Below are positions 19,734 to 28,316 of a stretch of DNA of 64,000 bases, in pieces. The notes below the pieces were generated by a model. It searched no databases, had not been told where the DNA came from, and worked only from the letters and a program-made list of their open reading frames with translations. The DNA lies in assembly GCA_036245525.1 (NCBI GenBank), contig BTPG01000005.1, forward strand, positions 213,452,875 to 213,516,874. The letters run 5' to 3'. The DNA comes from Semisulcospira habei. Lineage: Eukaryota > Mollusca > Gastropoda > Semisulcospiridae. A program made the translations under genes and the position numbers. Numbering within the stretch: the first letter of the stretch is position 1; every line of letters starts with the position of its first letter.

Positions 19734-20474
19734 ATGTTTATAACCTTAACAAATCTTGACACGAGCAAACCAGTGTGGTTAACTAATGGGATTGATAATC
19801 GTGATGGTAGCAAGGCTGTAGCTATCCATGAAATGTTCTACACAGTAAAGTGGTTTAATGTAACTGATGATACAAGTTTTTATGCTGTTTATGCAAATTC
19901 TGGTAATAGTGGTGTAGACAAAAATACACACTTTATACCATCTGGGTATTATGACTTTTGTACATTAGCTAACTGGTTTCAAAATATATTTAAAATTAAA
20001 GCAACTTTAAATCAGGCTAACTTACTTGTTGAATTAGAAGTTCCTACAGGTAGTATACCAGTATTTTCAAGTGAACTTGCATATTTGCTTGGTTTAATAG
20101 ATAGAAATACAATGCCCATAAATTGGGTAATGAGTTTTGCAGATAATGGTACTAGTGGATGGTATTATACAGCAGATGTAACTAAAATAACTGGAATATA
20201 TCCTGTTCATTTGTCAGTACACACAGTGCTAAATGTTTATTTAAAAGAACTAAACACAACTGAGAATGTACACAATGGAAAGCCTTCAACTTTGTTAAGA
20301 TGCTTGCCGACTGGAACTGCCCCATATTGTGAAAGTGTGGTTGCTAGATTTCCTAATTCTCAGTTTAAAAAATTAGGTTCCAGTTTCTTTGAGTCACTGA
20401 GTATATCTGTAACTAATCAGGATGACAAACCAGTTCTTATGCATGATTTTAGTGTAGTGTTAGAAGTTAAATAA
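19734..20474 (+). CDS. Penton/minor capsid-like beta protein
   Basis: A 246-aa frame. The chosen start is ATG 19,734 after AATAAAAATG; the upstream in-frame extension has only a TTG. The pattern of an N-terminal FITLTNLDTSKPVWL, then FYAVYANSG, then HFIPSGYYDFCTLANWFQNI, short hydrophobic strands, and VFSSELAYLLGL resembles the single jelly-roll or fibre-like proteins common in Polintons. In those the segment before an LLGF-type motif is conserved. This makes a penton (minor capsid) or fibre role plausible but unproven. It follows the divergently oriented 417-aa gene across a 26-bp gap and is open throughout. Confidence 0.5.
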   Translation: MFITLTNLDTSKPVWLTNGIDNRDGSKAVAIHEMFYTVKWFNVTDDTSFYAVYANSGNSGVDKNTHFIPSGYYDFCTLANWFQNIFKIKATLNQANLLVELEVPTGSIPVFSSELAYLLGLIDRNTMPINWVMSFADNGTSGWYYTADVTKITGIYPVHLSVHTVLNVYLKELNTTENVHNGKPSTLLRCLPTGTAPYCESVVARFPNSQFKKLGSSFFESLSISVTNQDDKPVLMHDFSVVLEVK

Positions 20475-20494
20475 TTTTATTTTTGTTTATAAAA

Positions 20495-21373
20495 ATGAGT
20501 GGTCTTGGTCCAAAGCCTAGAATCATACCAGTTGCGTGTCCGGTAACAGAGTTGAAAGATTTGGCAGATGTACAGGATTTTGAGAAGGAAGGAGAAATTG
20601 GAGAAATATATGGTTTTGAACTTGATTCAAATGGCATGTACAAGAGGAAAGTAATTGTTGACATGAAAGATGGTGAAAAACAGATTCCTAAACTTGGTCA
20701 GCTGCGTGATGTTACTGTACCTACTCCACCTGTAAATAATGTGCCTTACAACTTAATACATGTGGGAAATAAGTGGGTGGTTTCACCTGTGCCTGCACCA
20801 CCACCCACAATTGACTGGGACATAAAGATTGAATTTATTAGTCCTTATGTATACACTGATGATGAAGGCGCCTTAGTGTTTAGGAAGGTTGTTAATTCTG
20901 GGCCGCTTATTGTAAGCCTTGTTCCAAGTTTTGCCCTAGACAACAATAGCAGAGAAAAACTGAAAGTTGAAAATTATGAGAGACGGAGATATCTTCTTAC
21001 AACTAGAAAGGGTAGATCAGATACCACTGTTGTGTTTATGCCAGCAAGCTTAGTCGTGGCTAGAGAAGCGACAATAGTATTTGAAATTATCATGAAATCT
21101 GTTGCTACTGCTAAAGAGGCTCAAATTGCACAAGGAATTAAACTTACATGGAATGAAGCAGTAACAGAATCATCAAAGGTCTTTATTGCTATTACAAAAA
21201 ATAATGATGTTATTAATGTTTCGAGCAGTATTCCAGCTGTCAAGGTGGTGGTCGACAAAACAACTTTTGTTCGTCTAACTTACATAAACCTTGAACACAT
21301 TGATCTTGTTGCATTTTATTATGCCAGCAAATTGTATAATTTTGAAGAGTTGCAAAATGTAATTGCTGATTAA
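20495..21373 (+). CDS. Unrecognised 292-aa Polinton protein
   Basis: The chosen start is ATG 20,495, preceded by TTTATAAAAATG, the same A-rich box seen at other genes of the element. The protein is soluble, with a Pro-rich hinge (VTVPTPPVNNVPYNL; VPAPPPTIDWD) between an acidic N-terminal third and a beta-rich C-terminal half (IKIEFISPYVYTDDEGALVF; REATIVFEIIMKSVA). The alternation of hydrophobic strands would suit a structural protein. I have no family assignment. It follows the penton-like gene by 20 bp and precedes the last gene by 21 bp. Confidence 0.6.
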   Translation: MSGLGPKPRIIPVACPVTELKDLADVQDFEKEGEIGEIYGFELDSNGMYKRKVIVDMKDGEKQIPKLGQLRDVTVPTPPVNNVPYNLIHVGNKWVVSPVPAPPPTIDWDIKIEFISPYVYTDDEGALVFRKVVNSGPLIVSLVPSFALDNNSREKLKVENYERRRYLLTTRKGRSDTTVVFMPASLVVAREATIVFEIIMKSVATAKEAQIAQGIKLTWNEAVTESSKVFIAITKNNDVINVSSSIPAVKVVVDKTTFVRLTYINLEHIDLVAFYYASKLYNFEELQNVIAD

Positions 21374-21394
21374 AAAAATATTTGTAAATAAAAA

Positions 21395-22030
21395 ATGGTG
21401 AACTTGTATCCACAAATACCACCTGAGCAGCTTGAGCCTATTGAGCGTGATAAAACATTAAAGGCAGATTCATTCCGTTTAATGAATTTTACAGAAGCGT
21501 TGAAGTATTTGGAAGAAGAACAAGCAAAATACTCGAGGTGTAAACGCCGTTACAATACGGTTTTCAATTCTGTACACAACACATCAATGGCCATGGGGGT
21601 GGTTTCGGCCGGATTATCTGTAGGAGGTATAACTCTTTTTGCAACGGGGGTGGGAAGTGTTATAGGAATTGCTGTTGAAGGTATTGGTCTTGTCACAAGC
21701 CTGGCATGCTTTGGTATGGAAGCCCTTAACAAAAAATTTTATACTAAGTTGCAGAAGCATGAAGCATTAAGTACGCTCGCAGCAGCTAAGCTGACGAGTA
21801 TGAAACTTATTATTAGTAAGGCTTTGGAAAATAATGAAATTGACGATAACAAATTTAAAAGAGTCCAGGATGATTTAGCAAATTACAAGCAACAGAAGTC
21901 TGAAATACAGAATAAGATGCGTAGTCAACCCGCGAATGTTGAAGAGCTAAAGCAATCTTTTTTAGAGGAAGGAAAGAAAATAGGCGTAGAAGAAACTATG
22001 AAAAAAATTTACGGACTGTTAGGCAAGTAA
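21395..22030 (+). CDS. Polinton glycine-rich membrane protein with helical tail
   Basis: A 211-aa frame starting at ATG 21,395 (AATAAAAAATGG). The N-terminal polar region contains YLEEEQAKYSRCKRRYNTVF. A long Gly/Ala-rich hydrophobic region at about residues 66-110 (MGVVSAGLSVGGITLFATGV; GSVIGIAVEGIGLVTSLA) could form two spans. Helical, coiled-coil-like segments follow (KLTSMKLIISKALENNEIDD; DDLANYKQQKSEIQNKM). I recall similar proteins in other animal Polintons. Function unknown; the hydrophobic hairpin could be membrane-active. It is the last gene of the element, with more than 2 kb of non-coding DNA before the right TIR. Confidence 0.65.
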   Translation: MVNLYPQIPPEQLEPIERDKTLKADSFRLMNFTEALKYLEEEQAKYSRCKRRYNTVFNSVHNTSMAMGVVSAGLSVGGITLFATGVGSVIGIAVEGIGLVTSLACFGMEALNKKFYTKLQKHEALSTLAAAKLTSMKLIISKALENNEIDDNKFKRVQDDLANYKQQKSEIQNKMRSQPANVEELKQSFLEEGKKIGVEETMKKIYGLLGK

Positions 22031-22480
22031 AGATCAGTTTTGGTAATCATTCATTAATTCTGAAATACTCTTCACAAAGAGATGTCATGCCTGCTCATTT
22101 GATGCCATCAGCCCCACCACCAGAGTACTACTGAGAAAAAAAAGTTTTCTTGTTGTCCTTGTAACTTGGAAATTCTGTCCAAGTAAGTTGTGACTTGGTT
22201 CAATAACTTACAAGATCTTATGATTAGGTTCTTGTAAGAACTTGTTTTAAGTCACTTATCAGAACTTGCACCAACTAACTTCAAAGTTACCTGTAAAGTT
22301 AGTTAGCGGTTGTAGGTGACTTTGGAAATTTGTTAACAAGTGTCTGTAGGTAACTTAAATTTGTATCAAGTGTATATAAGAATGTTTTGTGTGTGTGGTT
22401 ATTATTAAATAACTGTGTTTTGGGGTATTGACGTAGAGTCAATGGTATAAATGTTCTTGAAATTATCATATCTCTAACAC
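22031..22480. other. Polinton non-coding DNA after the last gene
   Basis: AT-rich, with repeated short phrases related to CTTGTAAGAACTTG and AAAGTTA(G/C). No convincing reading frame. It may contain a polyadenylation region for the gene ending at 22,030, but no clear AATAAA lies close to it. Confidence 0.5.
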
Positions 22481-22483
22481 TAA

Positions 22484-22770
22484 CTATATATACACATGCA
22501 TAAATACACGCACAGACGCACACACACACAAACACTCGCACACATACATACACGCATGCACATGCATACATACTAGCATGCACACGCATACATACATGCA
22601 CTCACACAATGACAAACACTCACACACAAACACTCGCACGCATACATACATGCACTCACACACTGACAGACAAACACACTCATACACTGACAGACACACG
22701 CATACACACTCACACATACCTACAAACACACACAAGCACTCACACACAGACAGACAGACAAACACAAAAT
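22484..22770. repeat. CA-rich compound microsatellite
   Basis: Mixed ACACAC, CACTCACA, GCATACATACA and GACAGACA repeats over about 290 bp. It produces long Thr/His or Cys/Val-rich false open frames on both strands. Confidence 0.95.
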
Positions 22771-22892
22771 CTTTATTCAGCATGTAGACTCCAGTCCGCA
22801 GAAAACTTCACCGCATTTCAGTTGTATGACACGATATAGACGCGGCGACTGTGTACTTAGTCACGTTACTAAGTCCCTATGTCAGTGTTTAC

Positions 22893-23640
22893 GTTAAAAA
22901 CCGCGCTGACAGCGTTAGCGGCAAGGGTGTTATGATAGAAGACTGAAGACTTTGTATTAAGAGTCATTTAACTCAGTGTTCTGTCTCTGTTTTTGCTTGC
23001 TACAGAGCTACAGACCGCTAAATATAAGTAGATCGGCAACTTCCGCATTGCAGCTAGTGACGTATTTGTCTGCACCAATACTCAAATGAAACTGTCTGCA
23101 CGCCGCGCGCCAGCGATGTTTGCTACGTAAAATCTATTTTAAAACCGCGCTGACAGCGTTAGCGGCAAGGGTGTCATTAGAAGATTAAATACTTTGTATT
23201 AGAGTCATTTAACTCTGTGTTCTGTCTCTGTTTTTGCTTGCTACAGAGCTACAGGCCGCTGAGCCCACGCCGCGCTATTTACCACCAGCGGTGGTTGCTA
23301 CGTACAATCTATTTTAAAACCGCGCTGACGGCGTTAGCGGCAAGGGTGTCATTAGAAGATTAAATACTTTGTATTAAGAGTCATTTAACTCTGTGTTCTG
23401 TCTCTGTCCTCAACTGAATGACACTGTCTGCAGTCCGCGCTGACGGCGTTAACGGCAAGGTGGTAAACAGAATTTTGAAGACTTTATGTTAAGAGTCATT
23501 TAACTCTGTGTTCTGTCTCTGTCCTCGCTGTACTCAACTGAATGACACTGTCTGCAGTCCGCGCTGACGGCGTTAACGGCAAGGTGGTAAACAGAATATT
23601 TAAGACTTTATGTTAAGAGTCATTTAACTCTGTGTTCTAC
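22893..23640. repeat. Five-copy irregular tandem repeat in Polinton right arm
   Basis: The core CCGCGCTGACRGCGTTARCG recurs starting near 22,901, 23,145, 23,320, 23,435 and 23,559. Each is followed by AAGGGTG/AAGGTGG, an A/T-rich stretch, and AAGAGTCATTTAACTCTGTG then TTCTGTCTCTG in most copies. Spacing varies (about 244, 175, 115 and 124 bp) because the linkers differ. The core of the first copies contains a small inverted repeat (CGCTGACAGCG). No coding potential. Confidence 0.85.
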
Positions 23641-24330
23641 TCTCATTTCTTAGCTGTTTACGAGACGGAAGTAATAGCAAATGACTCTGTTTTAGTAGGC
23701 TCAATCTTCTGTTTTGCCCCTCAACACATGCTTACTGCGCCGTTAGCGGTCCCCGTGTGTGACTGCACACCTAAATTCGATAGAAATCGACATAGGTCTG
23801 TAAACGTGACACTGCCTAGATAAATTAAACAACCTGACGAGAATAAATGTCCTATTACATAGAGACCCGCATGCTTTTGCGTACGGTACAACCAATAAAC
23901 TAAAACCGCGGTTTTTCACTCACAGCCGTGTTTAAAGTAAAACGCAATACTGAACCCGGTTGTACTCAACACTCGGCAATTTAACAGTAAGTTTTCTTTA
24001 GTCTCGGCTCACTAACCTTTTTGTTGTTTCAACATAACGCACAATAGTAATATTCTACAAGATGTATCACTGCACTGAATATCGAAGTCCGGAATTTGTA
24101 ATATTTCCAATGGCTACCACAAATAACACATCTTCTCACAGCAACAGAAATCCTTGAAATGTCTCAACGACGCAATACTTGATCACGAGACTAGGGTCAC
24201 GAGTTGACACGTGGTGTTGTTATTGGCAACATTGACGTCACTTACTTTTGGGTTGGGTGTTGTGGAAATTATGCCTAACGGGAATTCCCACAATGGCGCA
24301 AGTAGTCATTTCCCGAAAACGGCTGATAGT
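23641..24330. other. Polinton right arm, no feature recognised
   Basis: Unique-looking non-coding DNA between the tandem repeat and the right TIR. A 63-codon open frame at 23,632-23,823 overlaps the repeat edge and has no recognisable motif. I see no gene. Confidence 0.5.
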
Positions 24331-24791
24331 AGTCAATGACAGCATTAATAATTTAGGTTGGGTGGGGTATCTGGCTTAATAATCGCGGGTTGGCAGTTGA
24401 TAAAAAAATCGTTGCTTGAATGATTTCTGGAGTGGAACTAAAATAGCTAGGCGATTAAGGTATTGGGTGTATTGGGTGGCGTTGGGTTTGTCTAAATGGC
24501 TAGTTGATTACAATAATTAGTTGATCGATGTGGCATTTATCGATTTGATTGGTTTTCAAATCTTATATTCTCATTCTAGAATTAATTATTCTGAGAATGA
24601 GAATATGAGAGCCCCAGCCTACCCCTCCCCCAAACGTAGCTTGAATGATTTCTGGAGTGGAACTAAAATGGCTAGGTAATAAAGGTATTGGGTGTCTTTG
24701 TTGACGTGGGCTTGCTTAATTACCGTGTTAATTAGAATAAATATATTGTTTGGGGGAGGGGTGGGCTGGGGCTCTCATATTCTCATTCTCT
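24331..24791. repeat. Polinton right terminal inverted repeat
   Basis: About 461 bp, inverted counterpart of 8,383-8,844. It ends ATATTCTCATTCTCT at 24,791. It shares the internal structure of the left TIR, including the internal terminal motif at 24,562-24,577. Confidence 0.95.
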
Positions 24792-24806
24792 GACCCGGGT
24801 GGGGGC
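24792..24806 (-). mobile_element. SINE-like element copy 1, remaining end
   Basis: GACCCGGGTGGGG matches the terminal GATCCGGGTGGGG of the complete copy at 36,883-37,269 (matching strand). It begins with the right Polinton TSD. The SINE's own 11-bp TSD follows directly. Confidence 0.7.
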
Positions 24807-24817
24807 CCAAAGTGTGG
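24807..24817. repeat. 11-bp TSD of SINE-like element copy 1, right
   Basis: CCAAAGTGTGG, the partner of 8,000-8,010, some 16.8 kb away. Confidence 0.8.
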
Positions 24818-25055
24818 AACCCGCAAATGACAAAGTAGGTTTAAATATATATATTCGGGGTTTGGGAACAATATAAAGACCCCTCATGTTCCCATAGCAG
24901 GAATCTGCTTTTTTTTTAAACAACTGTTAGATATTCTGGAGCGCTATGGTTACACTCTTTAAACATCAGTACCCCTTTGTTATATTTTAAATGATTTTCA
25001 AGGGGCAGGAATCCAGCTTTACTGAGTTTTTCCTCGGTCGTCAAGTGCGGGTCGG
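24807..25055 (-). pseudogene. LINE L-A middle fragment (ORF2)
   Basis: On the minus strand this reads HLTTEEKLSKAGFLPLENHL and then YNKGVLMFKECNHSAPEYL. A degraded patch with a stop follows, then IFKPTLSFAGSTLWNSLP. The last part continues in frame into the fragment at 7,591-8,010. The first part continues upstream at 31,907. These phrases are characteristic of LINE ORF2 proteins downstream of the RT palm. It is non-functional. Confidence 0.8.
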
Positions 25056-26766
25056 TGTCACGACTAGGGAGGGATAGACGAGAATGGAAGATAGAACAGA
25101 GATAGAGCACCCCCCCCCCCCCCCCCCAATGTCCCGACTAAAGAGAGATAGACGAGACTGAAGGTTATGAGTAGAAGAGAAGAAAGAGATAGATAAAGAG
25201 CCCTAGCGTCTTGCCTCAAGACAGGTTACAGCTCAGCACAAGCAACACAACACATTTACTTTACACGCACACTCAATCTTTATTACTAATACACTAACTA
25301 TTCCCCCTTTCCTTCCTTCCCACACTTCCTACCGACGCTTCCCCTCCCTGCCCCCTCCCGGGGAAAAAAAAAAAGAAAGAAAAGAAAAACAAAAGGAAAA
25401 ACTAAACAAAGGTTAACACTACTTCCAAGGTTAATACTACTTCCACAGCATCAGCATTGCATCGAGTGGTGGAAACAAAACTCCCCCCACGCTACGCAGC
25501 ACTGTTGCTCCACAATAATAAAAGTCAGGTTACAGCCCTCCGAACTGACGGCTGAAAAAAGTTATTTACAATATACTGTTTGTATACAAGAATCATATAA
25601 CTACACCAAGGCAGAGTGAGTGACGGTAAGCTGAATAAGAATGGGACCACTGTGGTAAGTCGACAAACGCCTGTGGATCCCTCCCGTCCGGCTTCCTTAA
25701 CGGTCGTACAGCTTCGCGGGTCTTCTCTCTCTCCGTTTCCCTGGCGCGAGAACTGGTTGCAACGGCGACACGGCAGCTTCGACAGTCCAGATGACCGCGC
25801 CCCTTCCACGCCGACACCCGGTCCAGCGAGGCGTGGTTGGTCCTAATGCCCGTCGGCCCTCCAACCGGTCCCGACCCCGAACGTCAAAAATGCAAAACAA
25901 AAACAGAAGCCTAAACGGCCCCGTAAGCAACATAAACCAGAGGGTCTTAAAAACAGCTAACCACCATACCCACCCTGCTTGGTTTACAAAAACACTACCA
26001 CTAACCATTCAAGCACCTTCACTCATATGACACGTGCTTTCCAAATTAATCAATCCAACATTTACACATGAACCAACACAACGAAAATTCTCAAACATTA
26101 TAAAAAAAACCTTCCTAACATTCTCCGCACTTTCACAACAGCCAATACAACATTTCACCAATACATTCCACTAACCAAAGCAACATTTCGCTAACAAGTT
26201 CAAAATAACTAATAGTTACAGAACCAAACAATAACGCCGAAACAATACTTCCCTTTAACACCCATCGAGTTCTACCCTCCTCCCCCCCCCCCCCCCCCCC
26301 CACGATACCCCTAGACCTAGCACATAGTACAAAACACCTATAACAACCATAACATGACAAAACATCCGCACGCGGGATTTTTAACGCACTTACCTCCTCT
26401 GCGACCGTCACAAACGCCGTCACCCGTAGGCAGAACAACCCCAGTCTCCGGCCACCAACGACCACGGGACTGGACTGGCGCTGTGTCACTGACTCTCACA
26501 ACGGTCAGTCACTGACTACCAAACAGTCAGCTGGGCAAGACAACCTGGTCTAACCGAGTACAGCTGCGAAATAAACTATATTTCCCGAGCTCCCTACAAG
26601 CTAAACTCTGCAGTGAACACACTACCGTATCCACTAGCACGCCCCGCACGTGCAAAACAAGGAACACTAACCCGTGTCTACCAACATGAAAACTCGCTCT
26701 TCCTACACTGGCCGGTGCTTCGGTAACTTTCGACTACCACTGTCAAAACAGTCACTAACCGTGACA
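25056..26766 (-). repeat. LTR retrotransposon 1, 3' LTR
   Basis: About 1,711 bp, begins TGTCACGACTAGGG on the plus strand and ends AACCGTGACA. Nearly identical to 30,211-31,906 apart from small differences near 25,070-25,200 and poly-C length (runs near 25,111 and 26,281). It carries no convincing gene. The short open frames are repeated identically in the other LTR. Confidence 0.95.
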
Positions 26767-26832
26767 ATACCCTCCAACCTAAGTCAAAAGCACCTCTACC
26801 GTGAACAACAACAACAAACAAACTAGAGCACC

Positions 26833-27336
26833 CTATTGCGTCATGCGACTCAAATAGTCGGCTCCGACATTCTCCACCCCTGGAATAACCTTAACTACAA
26901 AGTCATGTTCTTGCAACAAAAGTGCCCAACGAGCAATACGACTGTTGACTGGTTTCATGGTCTGCAGATACTGGAGTGGTGAGTGATCACACTCGACTGT
27001 GAACTGTTGACCAAACAGATAGGTGTGGAATTTGCCTATTCCCCAGACAATCGCATAACATTCTCGCTCGATCGCGGAGTACCTTTGTTCTGTTGGACTG
27101 AGTTTCTTGCTGGCGTATGCCACGGGGTGTAGTAGGTCGTCGTCCCCTTCTTGTAGAAGCACTGCTCCTAGACCTACCCCCGACGCATCCGTCCTTAAGC
27201 AAAAAGGTTTGTCCCAATCAGGTAGTTTGACCACTGGCTCACTGCACAACTGGTCCTTAAGCATTTCGAATGCTTCGTTACATTCCGGTGTCCACCGAAC
27301 TTGGTTCGGTTCTCGTTTCTTGGTAGCGTCAGTCAA
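26833..27336 (-). pseudogene. RNase H domain of LTR retrotransposon 1
   Basis: Reads RWTPECNEAFEMLKDQL, then LRTDASGVGLGAVLLQEGDD, HPVAYASKKLSPTEQRYSAI, EREC and FTVECDHSPLQYL, ending VENVGADYLSR. These are the standard RT-connection and RNase H motifs of Ty3/gypsy elements (catalytic residues in TDAS, ERE and DHSP). It overlaps the preceding frame by 4 bp in another register, so it is separated from the RT thumb by a frameshift. RNase H would remove the RNA strand during cDNA synthesis. Confidence 0.85.
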
Positions 27337-27947
27337 CGGTCGAGCAGTTTCAACGTACTTGGTACAAAACGACGATAGTACCCTGCTAGTCCCAGAAATG
27401 CACGCAACTGGCGCTTCGTCTTGGGTGCTTCAGCTCTCCGGATTTTCTCCAGTTTCTCAACGTCGGGCCTGAGCTCACCGTTTCCAACGTGATGTCCCAG
27501 ATAATCAATGGTAGTTTCTTCTGTTTGTAACTGAATCAAGGGAACTGTTCCCGTCGAAACACTTACTTCCTCGGCCTCTTCCTCACCGCACTCATCTTGA
27601 GTAATCACGGCCATTGCTGCTAACTTCTCTACCTGTGCAGTTGGCTCTCTCTCGATGTAGGCCTTCAGCAAGTTCGCATGAAACAGTTTTTCTTTCCCCC
27701 TGATGCGTATCCTGTAGTTATTTTCTCCCTTCTTCTCGGTAACGACGTACGGGCCTTGCCAAGCCATTTCCATCTTGTTCTTGGCAGGGTAGAAGAGTAG
27801 CACCTTGCTCCCCACTTCGAATGTTCTGGCCCTAGCTTTCTTGTCGAAGTTACGCTTGTACCTTTGGACGGATTTTGCCAATTGCGTCTGGGCTATCTTG
27901 CAAGTTTCCTCGATCCTGTTTCGAAGTTCGACCACATACTCTGCCAC
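27333..27947 (-). pseudogene. Integrase C-terminus joined to RT thumb remnant
   Basis: The first half (KARARTFEVGSKVLLFYPAK, then WQGPYVVTEKKGENNYRIRI) is the GPF/Y module of a Ty3/gypsy integrase. After an acidic linker the frame continues with TTIDYLGHHVGNGELRPDVE and KTKRQLRAFLGLAGYYRRFV, the end of an RT domain. The fingers and palm with the catalytic YxDD are absent. The join lies in the same frame, showing a deletion of roughly 200 or more codons. An in-frame TAA (27,957-27,959) separates this piece from the upstream integrase. Confidence 0.8.
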
Positions 27948-27956
27948 AGTACGTGA

Positions 27957-28316
27957 TTAGGCATCGGCCTCCTCATCAGTCCACAACTTCTGGAGAACTT
28001 GCAGTGGTCCTCTTACTGTACGACCGAAGAGTAGTTCGAAAGGAGCGAATCCAGTAGATTCCTGCGGAACCTCTCTGTAGGCAAATAGGAGCCCTGGCAA
28101 GAATCGGTCCCATTCTTTCGGCTGTTCCTGGCACAACCTTCTGATCATCATCTTCAGTGTTTGGTTGAACCTTTCTACTAAACCGTTACACTGAGGGTGG
28201 TACGGTGTTGTGGTCATGCCTCGAATCGCGAGCAGTGCGTTCACCTCGGCCATGACTTCGCTTGTGAACTGTGTCCCTTTGTGAGGATTTCCCGCGGAAT
28301 TCCCACTCGAGTCCAT
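27957..28316 (-). pseudogene. Integrase catalytic core, second half
   Basis: Reads KGTQFTSEVMAEVNALLA, TTTPYHPQCNGLVERFNQTL (catalytic Glu in LVERF) and LFAYREVPQESTGFAPFELL. It continues the frame ending at 28,241 after a frameshift near 28,285. The expected second catalytic Asp just before KGTQF is absent. A small deletion there accounts for both the missing residue and the frame change. Not active as it stands. Confidence 0.8.

Larger units (their letters stand above)
8383..24791. mobile_element. Polinton (Maverick) element, 16.4 kb
   Basis: A self-synthesising DNA transposon, also regarded as an endogenous polintovirus. It has 462-bp terminal inverted repeats that begin 5'-AG, a 6-bp TSD, a retroviral-type integrase, a protein-primed family B DNA polymerase, an FtsK/HerA ATPase and a putative double-jelly-roll capsid protein. 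Gene order from the left: six plus-strand genes, four minus-strand genes, then one plus, one minus and three plus. Genes are tightly packed, and A-rich boxes directly precede most start codons. The element is inserted inside a SINE that is inside a LINE. Breaks: a frameshift in the first gene and two nonsense codons in the polymerase. Confidence 0.95.

Noticed and set aside
22299..22839. Cys/Val-rich and Thr/His-rich small proteins in the Polinton right arm
   Set aside because: They are translations of a CA-rich microsatellite.
23632..23823. 63-aa open frame in the Polinton right arm
   Set aside because: Short, partly inside the tandem repeat, no motif, no A-rich start box.
25525..26489. Several 70-118-aa frames repeated at 30,664-31,629
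   Set aside because: They lie wholly within the LTRs of element 1 and are duplicated because the LTR is. No motif or start context supports them.
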